The notes beneath the pieces are model-generated. The model worked only from the letters and a program-made list of their open reading frames with translations, was not told where the DNA came from and ran no database searches. Below, piece by piece: positions 25,794 through 34,733 of a DNA stretch of 64,000 bases (positions are counted from its first letter, which is position 1; each line of letters begins with the position of its first letter). The position numbers were made by a program, and so were the translations under genes. The stretch comes from Anaerosalibacter massiliensis (lineage in GTDB: Bacteria; Bacillota; Clostridia; Tissierellales; Sporanaerobacteraceae): assembly GCA_000751555.1 (NCBI GenBank), contig CCEZ01000043.1, forward strand, positions 248,001-312,000, given 5' to 3'.

Positions 25794-26093
25794 ATGAAAG
25801 TTAATTCTATACAATATGAAAATAATGATTTTCCTATTGTGAATAATAAAAAAGATAATCAGGAAAGTAATGGAATATCTTTTGGAAATTATTTAAAAAA
25901 AGCAATTGATAATGTTAATGAACTTCAAATTAATTCTGAAAACTATAAAAAACTATTAGCTACAGGAGATATTGATAATCTTCATGATGTTATGATAGCT
26001 GGAGAAAAAGCAAACATTTCACTACAATTAACTATGAGCATAAGAAACAAAGTAGTGGAGGCATATAGAGAAATTATGAGGATGCAATTATAG
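25794..26093 (+). CDS. fliE: Flagellar hook-basal body complex protein FliE
   Basis: Connects the MS ring to the rod. A 99-residue protein ending with the family pattern FGNYLKKAIDNVNELQ, then LATGDIDNLHDVMIAGEKA and LQLTMSIRNKVVEAYREIMRMQL. GGAGGA upstream; 11 nt after flgC. Confidence 0.95.
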   Translation: MKVNSIQYENNDFPIVNNKKDNQESNGISFGNYLKKAIDNVNELQINSENYKKLLATGDIDNLHDVMIAGEKANISLQLTMSIRNKVVEAYREIMRMQL

Positions 26094-26121
26094 ATAATGT
26101 AGCAGAGAACGGGGTGATTTA

Positions 26122-27657
26122 GTGGGAGAAACAATTCAGCAAATGAGAAAGGAATTAAATGAGCATTGGCAAAATATGAGTAAAAATAAAAAGATTAAGC
26201 TTGGTATAATAACCGGAGTAGTGATACTAGTTGTTTTTATATTAATATTTACTTTAACAAGACCTAAGTATGAAGTTCTTTATGATAATTTATCTCTTAA
26301 GGATATGGGAGAGGTAACTAAGAAACTTGATGAAATGAATATAAAGTGGAAGACTGACAATGATGAAAAAACTATTTTAGTACCTGCAGATATGAAAAAC
26401 AAGGTGAAGCTTGAGCTAGCCTCTGAAGGCTTACCAAAAGAGGGATATGGTTTTGCAGATGCATTTGATGATAGCAATTGGACTATGACAGATTATGAAA
26501 AAAAGGAAAGAATGCGATATGCTCTTCAAAATGAATTATCTTCCACTATTTCTGAAATAGATGGGATTGAAAGTGCAACTGTGTACATAGATGAAAAAGA
26601 AGACTCAGGTTTTGTATTAGAAGATGATAAAAAAGAAACTACGGCTTCAGTATTTATTAAAAAGAGTGAAAAAAAACAGATACCAGCAGATAAGGTGACA
26701 GCAATTAAAAATCTTGTAGCAGGTTCAATCAATATGGATGAAGGAAATGTATCTGTTATTGATGACTCAGGACAGCTTTTAACAGATAATGGAGATAATG
26801 CAAATTACCAGATGAATGATCAATATGCTATACAACAGAATATAGAGTTAAAAACAAATGAAGGTCTTAGGAGATTTTTAGAAAATGTATTTGGGTATGG
26901 AAATGTAGATGTAAGAACTAGTGCAAAGGTAAATTTTGATAGTGAAGTAACAAAAGTAGTGGAATTTTCACCCCCTATTGAAGAAAATGAAGAGGGACTT
27001 ATTAGGAGTATGGAAGAGATAGAAGAGACAATGGTAGGCGGAGATGGAAATATACCAGTTGGAGTTGATGGAAATCCACCAGATTATGAAATGGAGGATG
27101 GTGGAAATTCTAGATATGATAAAGCAAGTCGTGCAATTAATTATGAATTAAATGAAATAAATAGGGAAATCAAAAAAGCACCTGGTCAGGTGGAAGGTAT
27201 AACAGTTGCTGTTCTTGTTAATGAAGCAGCATTAATAGATGGAGAAATGACAGAAGAAAAAAAGAATGAAATAGCTAATTTAGTTACAGCAGCTACAGGT
27301 CTTGATACTAGAGAAGTTCAAATAAGTTCTCAAGTTTTTAGTAGTAGTATGGAACCAGAAGAAGAGGAAAAAAAGGAGAATAAAGATTTAATTAAGTGGA
27401 TTATATTAGCAGGAGTACTAGTGGCTGTTACTGTTGGCTTTATATTATATAAAAGAAAAAGAGATAAAGAGGAAGAAGAAGAGCTTGAAGATTTAGAAAG
27501 GTCTTTAGAGGAAAAAATAGATGAAACAACTCAAACTCAAATTCAAGGGCTGGATTTTGAGGCAAAAGAATCTGAAATGAAGACTCAAATAGAAGAATTT
27601 ATAGAGAAGAAGCCAGAAGCTGTAGCTCAACTACTAAGATCATGGCTAAATGAATAG
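26122..27657 (+). CDS. fliF: Flagellar MS-ring protein FliF
   Basis: Builds the membrane-embedded MS ring on which the flagellum assembles. The 511-residue protein has an N-terminal transmembrane helix (about 30-49), two YscJ/FliF ring-building modules (FADAFDDSNWTMTDYEKKER and onward; VSVIDDSGQLLT), a variable acidic loop (about 290-340), a second transmembrane helix (about 425-445), and a C-terminal tail that binds FliG (PEAVAQLLRSWLNE). GTG start with GGGGTGAT. Confidence 0.96.
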   Translation: MGETIQQMRKELNEHWQNMSKNKKIKLGIITGVVILVVFILIFTLTRPKYEVLYDNLSLKDMGEVTKKLDEMNIKWKTDNDEKTILVPADMKNKVKLELASEGLPKEGYGFADAFDDSNWTMTDYEKKERMRYALQNELSSTISEIDGIESATVYIDEKEDSGFVLEDDKKETTASVFIKKSEKKQIPADKVTAIKNLVAGSINMDEGNVSVIDDSGQLLTDNGDNANYQMNDQYAIQQNIELKTNEGLRRFLENVFGYGNVDVRTSAKVNFDSEVTKVVEFSPPIEENEEGLIRSMEEIEETMVGGDGNIPVGVDGNPPDYEMEDGGNSRYDKASRAINYELNEINREIKKAPGQVEGITVAVLVNEAALIDGEMTEEKKNEIANLVTAATGLDTREVQISSQVFSSSMEPEEEEKKENKDLIKWIILAGVLVAVTVGFILYKRKRDKEEEEELEDLERSLEEKIDETTQTQIQGLDFEAKESEMKTQIEEFIEKKPEAVAQLLRSWLNE

Positions 27658-27669
27658 GAGTGACAATTA

Positions 27670-28674
27670 ATGGCTAAAGAACAATTAACTGGTAAAGAAA
27701 AAGCAGCTATACTTCTTATTACATTAGGTCCTCAAAAATCTGCTGATATATTTAAACATTTAAATGAAGAAGAAATAGAGGAACTAACATTGCAAATCGC
27801 TAATATGAGAATGGTTTCTCCTGAAGAAAAACAAAAGATAATAGAGAATTTTTATCAACTTTGTTTAGCTCAAGAATATATTTCAGAAGGCGGAATCAGC
27901 TATGCTAAGGATGTATTAGAGAGAGCCTTAGGTGATGATAAGGCAGAGGATATAATAAGTAGATTGACATCATCTTTACAAGTTAGACCTTTTGAATTTG
28001 CAAGAAAAGCGGATGCAGGTCAATTATTAAATTATATACAAAATGAACATCCTCAAACTATTGCATTAATACTTTCCTATTTATCATCATCACAGGCAGC
28101 CCAGATATTAGCGAGTCTACCTGAAGAAAAACAAGCGGAAGTAGCTAGACGAGTAGCAATTATGGACAGGACTTCTCCAGAGGTAGTTAAAGAGATAGAA
28201 CAGGTACTAGAAAGTAAATTTTCAAATATTGTTTCTCAAGATTTTACAGATGCTGGAGGCGTTCAAACTGTGGTAGATATATTAAATTCTGTAGATAGAG
28301 GAACAGAAAAACATATCATGGAAGAAATAGATATAAAGGATGCAGAACTTAGTGATGAAATTAGAAAGAGAATGTTTGTATTTGAAGATATAGTGGGACT
28401 TGATAATAGAAGTATTCAAAGAGTTATTAGAGAAGTTGATAATAGTCAGTGGGCTATTGCTCTAAAAGGGGCTAGCGAAGAAGTAAAAGAAAGTATATTT
28501 ACAAATATGTCTAAGAGACTAGTTGAAATGATTAAAGAAGATATAGAATTTATGGGACCTGTTCGATTAAAAGATATAGAAGAAGCACAACAAACTATTG
28601 TAAATGTAATTAGAAAGTTAGAAGAAGAGGGAGAAATCATTACTCCAAGAGGAGGAGATGAAATAATTGTCTAG
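27670..28674 (+). CDS. fliG: Flagellar motor switch protein FliG
   Basis: Rotor protein that meets the MotA stator and generates torque. The 334-residue protein has LTGKEKAAILLITLGPQKSA at the N terminus, a middle domain with the EHPQTIALILSYL stretch (EHPQ motif), and a C-terminal torque domain with the charged helix VFEDIVGLDNRSIQRVIREV. It ends overlapping fliH by 8 nt. Confidence 0.97.
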   Translation: MAKEQLTGKEKAAILLITLGPQKSADIFKHLNEEEIEELTLQIANMRMVSPEEKQKIIENFYQLCLAQEYISEGGISYAKDVLERALGDDKAEDIISRLTSSLQVRPFEFARKADAGQLLNYIQNEHPQTIALILSYLSSSQAAQILASLPEEKQAEVARRVAIMDRTSPEVVKEIEQVLESKFSNIVSQDFTDAGGVQTVVDILNSVDRGTEKHIMEEIDIKDAELSDEIRKRMFVFEDIVGLDNRSIQRVIREVDNSQWAIALKGASEEVKESIFTNMSKRLVEMIKEDIEFMGPVRLKDIEEAQQTIVNVIRKLEEEGEIITPRGGDEIIV

Positions 28675-29413
28675 TATTATAAAATCCTCTAAAGTTTTAG
28701 AGGTAAAAGGTGATTCTCTAATTAAAAAAATAGATAATAAAGAAGAAAAAGTTTTATTAGAAAAAGCTAAGGAAAAATATGATGAGATAGTAAAGATAGC
28801 AAATAAAGAAGCAGAAAATATAATTAGAAGCGGATATGAAGAAAAGAAAATAATATTAGATAAGGTCTCTGAAGAAGCTAAAAAAAGTTTCGAACAATGG
28901 AAGCAAAAAGGCCATGAAGAAGGTTTGAAATTAGGATATGATGAAGGGTATATGAAAGGATATGAGGAAGGAAGAAAAGATTCTAATATTTTAATAGATG
29001 AGGCTTTAGAAATAAAAGAACATTATATTAAAGAAAAAGAAAAAATATATAGAGAAGTTGAAGAAGATATTATTAAACTTGTCATAGAAATTTCTGAAAA
29101 AGTAATTTATGACAAAGTAGATCAAGACAAAGAGTATATAGTTTCTGTAGTATTAAAGGGGATTGATAGTCTTAATACTACGGAAAGCTTAATTGTTAGG
29201 GTATCCAAGGAAGATTATAAGATAGTGGAAATGTCTAAAAATAAAATATTAGCTAAGGCAAGCTTAGTTAATGATTTAGAAGTAAAATTAGATAACAATC
29301 TAAACAAAGGAGATTGTATCATAGAAACATCAAAGGGCAATGTAGATGTAAGTATAGATTATCAGATAGAAAAAGTACAGGAATTATTAAATAATATTTT
29401 GCATAGCGAGTGA
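28667..29413 (+). CDS. fliH: Flagellar assembly protein FliH
   Basis: Peripheral-stalk-like regulator of the FliI ATPase. The 248-residue protein has a long Lys/Glu-rich coiled coil, a central Gly-repeat region typical of FliH (GHEEGLKLGYDEGYMKGYEE, with GxxxG spacing), and a C-terminal V-type ATPase subunit E-like domain. TTG 28667 lies 11 nt after GGAGGAG and overlaps the fliG stop. Its own stop overlaps fliI as GTGA. Confidence 0.92.
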   Translation: MSSIIKSSKVLEVKGDSLIKKIDNKEEKVLLEKAKEKYDEIVKIANKEAENIIRSGYEEKKIILDKVSEEAKKSFEQWKQKGHEEGLKLGYDEGYMKGYEEGRKDSNILIDEALEIKEHYIKEKEKIYREVEEDIIKLVIEISEKVIYDKVDQDKEYIVSVVLKGIDSLNTTESLIVRVSKEDYKIVEMSKNKILAKASLVNDLEVKLDNNLNKGDCIIETSKGNVDVSIDYQIEKVQELLNNILHSE

Positions 29414-30753
29414 TTTATGTGGAAAAAACAGTAGATATAAAAAAATATATAGAAGCTGTAAAGGATAAACGATTAGTTAAATATACTGGAAATATTACTA
29501 AGGTTACAGGTCTTACTATAGAATCTAATGGACCTATGGCTAGCATTGGAGAACTATGCTATATATATCCTCATGATAAAAGTAAACCTATAATGGCAGA
29601 GGTTGTAGGATTCAGAGAAGATAAAATACTTCTCATGCCTTTAGGAGATATGGAAGGTATTGCCTCAGGGAGTACTGTAATTGCTAATGGAAAATCATTA
29701 AATGTTAATGTCGGGGATGAACTAATAGGAAGGGTTATTAATGGTCTAGGAGAACCTATAGATGGAAAAGGCCCAATTAGTACATTAAAAAGCTATCCAG
29801 TTTCAAAATCCTCACCTAATCCATTGGAAAGGAAGAAGATAGATGAACCTCTGTCTCTAGGAGTAAAAGCTATAGATGGACTTTTAACTTGTGGTAAAGG
29901 GCAAAGAATAGGAATATTTGCAGGAAGTGGAGTTGGAAAGAGTACCCTAATGGGAATGGTTTCAAGAAATTCAACTGCGGATGTGAATGTTATAGGACTT
30001 ATAGGAGAGCGGGGAAGGGAAGTTAGGGAGTTTATAGAAAATGACTTAAAAAAAGAAGGGCTTGAGAAGTCTGTAGTTGTAGTAGTGACTTCTGATCAAC
30101 CGGCTCTTATTAGAGTTAAAGGTGCCATGGTAACTACAGCTATTGCCGAATATTTCAGAGATCAAGGAATGAATGTAATGCTTTTGATGGATTCTTTAAC
30201 TCGTTTTGCAATGGCTCAAAGGGAAATTGGGTTAGCTATTGGAGAACCTCCAGTTACTAGAGGGTTTACTCCATCTGTGTTTGCTCTTTTGCCAAGGCTT
30301 TTAGAGAGAGCGGGAACTTCTTCAAAAGGGACTATTACTGGTCTATATACAGTATTAGTGGATGGTGATGATTTAAATGAACCTATTACCGATACAGTAA
30401 GAGGTATATTAGATGGGCATATAGTACTTTCAAGAAAACTTGCCAATCAAAATCATTATCCAGCAATTAATATTTTAGGAAGTATAAGTAGGGTCATGCC
30501 TAATATAGTCTCGGAAGAACATAAAAATATGTCCAATAGTATTAAAGATATATTAGCAGTATATGAGGAATCAGAGGATTTAATAAATATTGGTGCTTAT
30601 AAAAGAGGTAGTAATAAGAAATTAGATATGGCAATAGATTTAATAGATGATATAAATGAATTTTTAACTCAGGAGGTTTCAAGAAGCTATAATTTTGAAG
30701 AAACTAGAAATAAGCTTTTAGAGATTGATAAAAAATCTAGAAAGTTTAAGTAA
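29410..30753 (+). CDS. fliI: Flagellum-specific ATP synthase FliI
   Basis: ATPase of the flagellar type III export apparatus, homologous to F1-beta. The 447-residue protein has an N-terminal barrel, Walker A GIFAGSGVGKSTLMGM, GERGREVREFIE, Walker B VMLLMDSLTRFAMAQREIGLA, GEPPVTRGFTPSVFALLPRL and the HYPAINILGSISRVM stretch. GTG start within the GTGA overlap with fliH; GTG 29419 is a less likely alternative. Confidence 0.97.
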   Translation: MIYVEKTVDIKKYIEAVKDKRLVKYTGNITKVTGLTIESNGPMASIGELCYIYPHDKSKPIMAEVVGFREDKILLMPLGDMEGIASGSTVIANGKSLNVNVGDELIGRVINGLGEPIDGKGPISTLKSYPVSKSSPNPLERKKIDEPLSLGVKAIDGLLTCGKGQRIGIFAGSGVGKSTLMGMVSRNSTADVNVIGLIGERGREVREFIENDLKKEGLEKSVVVVVTSDQPALIRVKGAMVTTAIAEYFRDQGMNVMLLMDSLTRFAMAQREIGLAIGEPPVTRGFTPSVFALLPRLLERAGTSSKGTITGLYTVLVDGDDLNEPITDTVRGILDGHIVLSRKLANQNHYPAINILGSISRVMPNIVSEEHKNMSNSIKDILAVYEESEDLINIGAYKRGSNKKLDMAIDLIDDINEFLTQEVSRSYNFEETRNKLLEIDKKSRKFK

Positions 30754-30768
30754 TGGGAGAGTGTAGTA

Positions 30769-31206
30769 TTGGAAAAATTCAATTTTAAATTTGAAAGGTT
30801 ATTAGACTATAAAAAGACCTTAGAAAATCATAAGAAAAGTGAATATGGAAACATACAACAGAAACTAATTAAAGAAGAAGAGATTTTAAAAAACTATTGT
30901 GAATTCAAAAATGAACTTAAAAAGAAAAAGAATAAATCTTCAAATAAAATAAATGTAGCTAGCTTGCAACTATATAATAATTATATAAATGATATGAATG
31001 AAATAATTTCTACTCAAAAAGAATTAGTTAATAAGGCTGAAGACCAATTAAAAACCGTAAAAAGTGAGTTATTAGAGATAAGAAAAGAAAAAAGAGCTTT
31101 TGAAAGATTAAAGGAAAATAAGTATGAAGAGTATTTATATTGTGTCAAAAAAGAAGAAGAAAAACTTATAGATACAATAGTAAGTTTTAAAGGAAGCACC
31201 CGATAA
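30769..31206 (+). CDS. fliJ: Flagellar export protein FliJ
   Basis: A small coiled-coil protein (145 residues) that links the FliI ring to FlhA. The start FNFKFERLLDYKKTLENHKK matches the family's FKFRLQKVLDYKE-type opening, and almost the whole chain is predicted alpha-helical coiled coil. TTG start with GGGAGAG upstream. Position after fliI is standard. Confidence 0.88.
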   Translation: MEKFNFKFERLLDYKKTLENHKKSEYGNIQQKLIKEEEILKNYCEFKNELKKKKNKSSNKINVASLQLYNNYINDMNEIISTQKELVNKAEDQLKTVKSELLEIRKEKRAFERLKENKYEEYLYCVKKEEEKLIDTIVSFKGSTR

Positions 31207-31231
31207 TAAAGAAAGGGGTGTTGTAAAAGGC

Positions 31232-32449
31232 ATGGAGAACCTTAAAAATAAAAAGAAAACTTTGATCATAACAATAATCCTAATATTTATTTTTGTAAGT
31301 ATAGTTTCTATTTTTCATGGAAAAGATAGATTTTTAAAAAATAAATCAAATATTTTATTTAGTAAGATATTTGGTTTTACAGGAGAACTATTCAAATCTG
31401 GTTCTACAAATGCAGAGAAGGAAAATAAAAAGGATTGTTTATCTAATTATTATCTTTCTTTAGAAACTAGTAGTGCTGCTGATAAACTTTATATAATAAA
31501 GAAAAATGATAAAGAATTATATAGTGATTTGATTAAGATAATGAATAGAAAATCGCCTAATAAGACTTCTAATATTTTAAAACTGATAAGAAATATAGAT
31601 AAAAGAAAAGATTATCTTTCTTCGATATTTAATGAAATACAAAAAGGTAAGGAAAAAGAAATAAAAGAGGAAGTTGAAACTTTAGAAAACATTGATACTT
31701 TAGCTAGTATAAAGAAAATAGAGCAGATGACTTACGAAGATGAAGAATATTTAAGCATATTGCCAAAAATTATAAGTATCATGGATGAAAAAAAATCAGC
31801 TGAAATTCTCTTTTACATTGATAATAATATAAAGAAAAAAACTATGGCTAAATTAGAAAATAAAAAAAGAAATGATTTGGAGAAATTGATATTTAAAATG
31901 GAGTATCAAGATAGAAAGTTGGAAGATATAGCTAAGACATATGATTCAAAATCTACAAAAGAAGTTGTCAAAGAAATTGGAAATGAAGAAATATATTCTA
32001 TGAAAAAGCTGTCTTATATATATATGAATTTGTCAATAGAGAAGGCAGCAGAAGTTTTAGCAGAAATAAAAAATGATGAATTTGTGGAAGAACTTATTTC
32101 AGCTATAGGAAAAGAAGAAGAGCTTCGAAAAGTTGATAACTCCAGAATGACTGAAATTAATGAAGCAGTTAAATTTTTAAGAGAGTATAATGAAAAAGTA
32201 GATGAATTAGTAGAAGTATATTCGAAAATGTCAACTAATAATGTAGCTAAAGTTGTTGAAAATATGATGGGAAATACAAAAAAAGTAACTTCTTTGGAAA
32301 TTGATTCTTCACCAATATATGAAATATCTGATTCTACTATTATATTGGATGTACTAAGTAGAATGAAGAAACCTACTTTGTCAAAAATTATTAATAATAT
32401 GGACAGCAAAAAAGCTTCCAAGTTAACTCAAATGTTAGCTAGTCCATAA
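31232..32449 (+). CDS. MotE/YlxF-like protein with repeated MgtE-N-like helical modules
   Basis: A 405-residue protein with one N-terminal transmembrane helix (about 9-28) and a long, highly charged, extracytoplasmic helical region. The segment SYIYMNLSIEKAAEVLAEIK and, further on, VYSKMSTNNVAKVVENMM and VLSRMKKPTLSKIINNMDSK have the YxxM(S/K)xxxAAxxLxxM pattern of MotE/MgtE intracellular N domains; earlier copies at about 75 and 170 look degenerate. This gene sits in the fliJ-fliK interval, where Bacillus has ylxF. It is longer than I would expect for that family. Likely role: periplasmic-side flagellar or stator chaperone (inference). Confidence 0.7.
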   Translation: MENLKNKKKTLIITIILIFIFVSIVSIFHGKDRFLKNKSNILFSKIFGFTGELFKSGSTNAEKENKKDCLSNYYLSLETSSAADKLYIIKKNDKELYSDLIKIMNRKSPNKTSNILKLIRNIDKRKDYLSSIFNEIQKGKEKEIKEEVETLENIDTLASIKKIEQMTYEDEEYLSILPKIISIMDEKKSAEILFYIDNNIKKKTMAKLENKKRNDLEKLIFKMEYQDRKLEDIAKTYDSKSTKEVVKEIGNEEIYSMKKLSYIYMNLSIEKAAEVLAEIKNDEFVEELISAIGKEEELRKVDNSRMTEINEAVKFLREYNEKVDELVEVYSKMSTNNVAKVVENMMGNTKKVTSLEIDSSPIYEISDSTIILDVLSRMKKPTLSKIINNMDSKKASKLTQMLASP

Positions 32450-32475
32450 AAATATTATGTAAAGGAGGTGAAAAT

Positions 32476-33828
32476 ATGAAGGAGATAAATAATATGCCAA
32501 AATTAAAAGCTGCTAATGATTTCTTTATTTTCAAGGATAAAGTTGAAACCAAAGACGCAGAAGGTGATTTTAGTAAGGATTTCTTCAATTGTTTGGAGAA
32601 AATTAATTCTAAAAAGGAAGATAAGTCTATAGATAAGGATGATTCAACAAAGAATAAAAAAATAAATAGAGATATAGATGGAGAACTGAATGAAATTAAT
32701 ATATTATTAGAAAGTATAATTTTATCTTTAAATAAAATAGAAATAATAGCTGATAAGGAAGAATTCAAGAAATTGGATAAAGACTTATTTATGGTAGTAA
32801 AAGAAGAATTTCAAATTCAAGATGAATATTATAATTCTAATGATTTAAACACTGAAGAGATTATAGAAAATTTATTAGATAATATATCCAATATTGAGGA
32901 TATAATATATGAAATTGAAGAAGATATAGAAAATAAATTATCTAATAAAGAAGAAAATTATCTTTTCAATACAAGAAATATTAAAGAAAATATAGGAGTT
33001 ATTAAAAAAGAAATACTTCCTCAATTAGAAGATAGAATAAATATAATTAAAGATATAGCTTTTTTTGAAAAAATAAATGATGAAGAAAATAAGGAAAGTA
33101 GCAAAACAGATTTAATTTTTCTAGAGGAAAAAAATATTCCTGAAAATACAAGTATGTCGCTATATAAGGCATTAGAAGCGATAGAAGATGCAACAGATGA
33201 ACTATTAGAAGAATTATTGACTGAAGATAGTTTAGAATTAGATGAAAAAGATAGTCCTATTGATTTTGAAAAAGTTTTAGAACAAGATTTTAGTTTTTAT
33301 GAAGTACAGGAACAATCCACATTATTAAGTACTAAATCAGATTTAGTATTTAACAATAAAATGGAATCAATAGAAAATAAAGTGATAGAGAACCCAAAGG
33401 AAAATGTAATTAAACAGGTAATAGACAAGGCAAAATTTATGTTAGAAGATAAAAAATCTGAAATGCAAATAAAGCTTAAACCAGAAATATTGGGAGAGCT
33501 CTTATTAAAAGTAGAAGTTGAAAAAGGCGTAGTTGTAGCTAAGGCAATAGTAGATAACTATAGAGTTAAAGAGCTTATTGAGACCAATATTATTCAATTA
33601 AAGGAAGGACTTGAGGAACAAGGTTTGGATATTAAAACCTTTGAGGTTCAAGTGGGAAATAATTCGGATTTTGAGAAAGAAGAAAGAAATGATGCCTTTT
33701 ACAAGAATAAAAATAAAAAGTTAAAACTTAAAAAAGAAAGAATTTCAAGTCTAGATAATTATGAAGAAAACACAATATTTAATGATCCTATTTTATTAAA
33801 TGAATTTAGATTAGATTTAAAAGCCTAG
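32476..33828 (+). CDS. fliK: Flagellar hook-length control protein FliK
   Basis: Exported ruler that triggers the hook-to-filament switch at FlhB. The 450-residue protein has a long acidic, low-complexity N-terminal ruler region, then the conserved C-terminal Flg_hook domain (about 340-430) with MQIKLKPEILGELLLKVEVE, KGVVVAKAIVDNYRVKELI and LKEGLEEQGLDIKTFEVQVG. AAAGGAGGTGA is an excellent ribosome-binding site. The N-terminal half has no recognisable homology and is probably fast-evolving. Confidence 0.9.
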   Translation: MKEINNMPKLKAANDFFIFKDKVETKDAEGDFSKDFFNCLEKINSKKEDKSIDKDDSTKNKKINRDIDGELNEINILLESIILSLNKIEIIADKEEFKKLDKDLFMVVKEEFQIQDEYYNSNDLNTEEIIENLLDNISNIEDIIYEIEEDIENKLSNKEENYLFNTRNIKENIGVIKKEILPQLEDRINIIKDIAFFEKINDEENKESSKTDLIFLEEKNIPENTSMSLYKALEAIEDATDELLEELLTEDSLELDEKDSPIDFEKVLEQDFSFYEVQEQSTLLSTKSDLVFNNKMESIENKVIENPKENVIKQVIDKAKFMLEDKKSEMQIKLKPEILGELLLKVEVEKGVVVAKAIVDNYRVKELIETNIIQLKEGLEEQGLDIKTFEVQVGNNSDFEKEERNDAFYKNKNKKLKLKKERISSLDNYEENTIFNDPILLNEFRLDLKA

Positions 33829-33839
33829 GAGGTGTAAGT

Positions 33840-34256
33840 TTGGATATCAATAATATAAATAATAAAAATAGTGAAAATTATATATCTGAATTTGATAATG
33901 AAAAGAAAGGGTTTGATAATAAATCAGGAAAAACTAATGAATTAGACAAGGATGCTTTTTTTAAATTATTGATGGCACAATTTTCGAATCAGGATCCATT
34001 AAATCCAATGGAAGATAAAGAATTTATAGCTCAGATGGCACAGTTTAGCACTCTTGAACAAGTACAAAGTTTAAATAAAAATTTCACAAACTCTCAAAAA
34101 GAAATAAAAGCTTCTATAGATAATTTAAATAATAATTATATTGATGCAAGTATTGAAACTTTGAAGGAGATAATAAATTTAAGAAAAGCATTGGAAGCTT
34201 ATTTAGCTAAAGAAGATAAGCCTAGTACACCAGAACCAGAAGAAAATGAAGAGTAA
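33840..34256 (+). CDS. flgD: Flagellar hook capping protein FlgD (short form)
   Basis: Scaffold that caps the growing hook. The 138-residue protein contains the N-terminal FlgD motif LDKDAFFKLLMAQFSNQDPL and NPMEDKEFIAQMAQFSTLEQ, then a helix and an acidic tail. It lacks the C-terminal Ig-like domains found in enterobacterial FlgD, as is common in Firmicutes. TTG start 9 nt after AGGAGGTG. Confidence 0.94.
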   Translation: MDINNINNKNSENYISEFDNEKKGFDNKSGKTNELDKDAFFKLLMAQFSNQDPLNPMEDKEFIAQMAQFSTLEQVQSLNKNFTNSQKEIKASIDNLNNNYIDASIETLKEIINLRKALEAYLAKEDKPSTPEPEENEE

Positions 34257-34276
34257 ATAAATCTGGAGCTGATATT

Positions 34277-34657
34277 GTGAATAGAATTAATATAAAACAA
34301 TTAGAGAGTAGATTAATTAATTCTTCTACTCCAATTAATGATAAACAGGTAAATTCAAACAAAAATTTTAAAGAAATACTTGAAAAAGTCCAAGGGAAAA
34401 ATGAGGAAATCAAATTTTCTAAACATGCATTAGAAAGAATGGATTCAAGAGATGTAAAGCTAAATTTAGAAGAAGTAAAAAAAATAGAAATGGCTTTCAA
34501 AAAAGCAGAAGAGAAGGGAGTTAAAGATGCATTTATTCTTCTAGGAGATAAAGGATTTATAGCAAGTATAGAAAATAAAACTGTTATTACTTCTATAACT
34601 AACGAAGAACTTAAGGAAAATATATTTACAAATATTGATGGGGCAGTAATATTGTAA
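34277..34657 (+). CDS. TIGR02530-type flagellar operon protein
   Basis: A 126-residue protein of the conserved flagellar-operon family between flgD and flgE in Firmicutes and spirochaetes; function unknown. The diagnostic stretch IKFSKHALERMDSRDVKL is followed by EKGVKDAFILLGDKGFIASI and KTVITSI and ends NIFTNIDGAVIL. GTG start. Conservation of position implies a hook-assembly role (inference). Confidence 0.88.
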   Translation: MNRINIKQLESRLINSSTPINDKQVNSNKNFKEILEKVQGKNEEIKFSKHALERMDSRDVKLNLEEVKKIEMAFKKAEEKGVKDAFILLGDKGFIASIENKTVITSITNEELKENIFTNIDGAVIL

Positions 34658-34733
34658 CTGGACCTTTTAAGGAAGTTATCTATGTCTGACTGATTGAAGA
34701 CATGGTACTGCTTAGAAAATGGAGGTATGTAAA

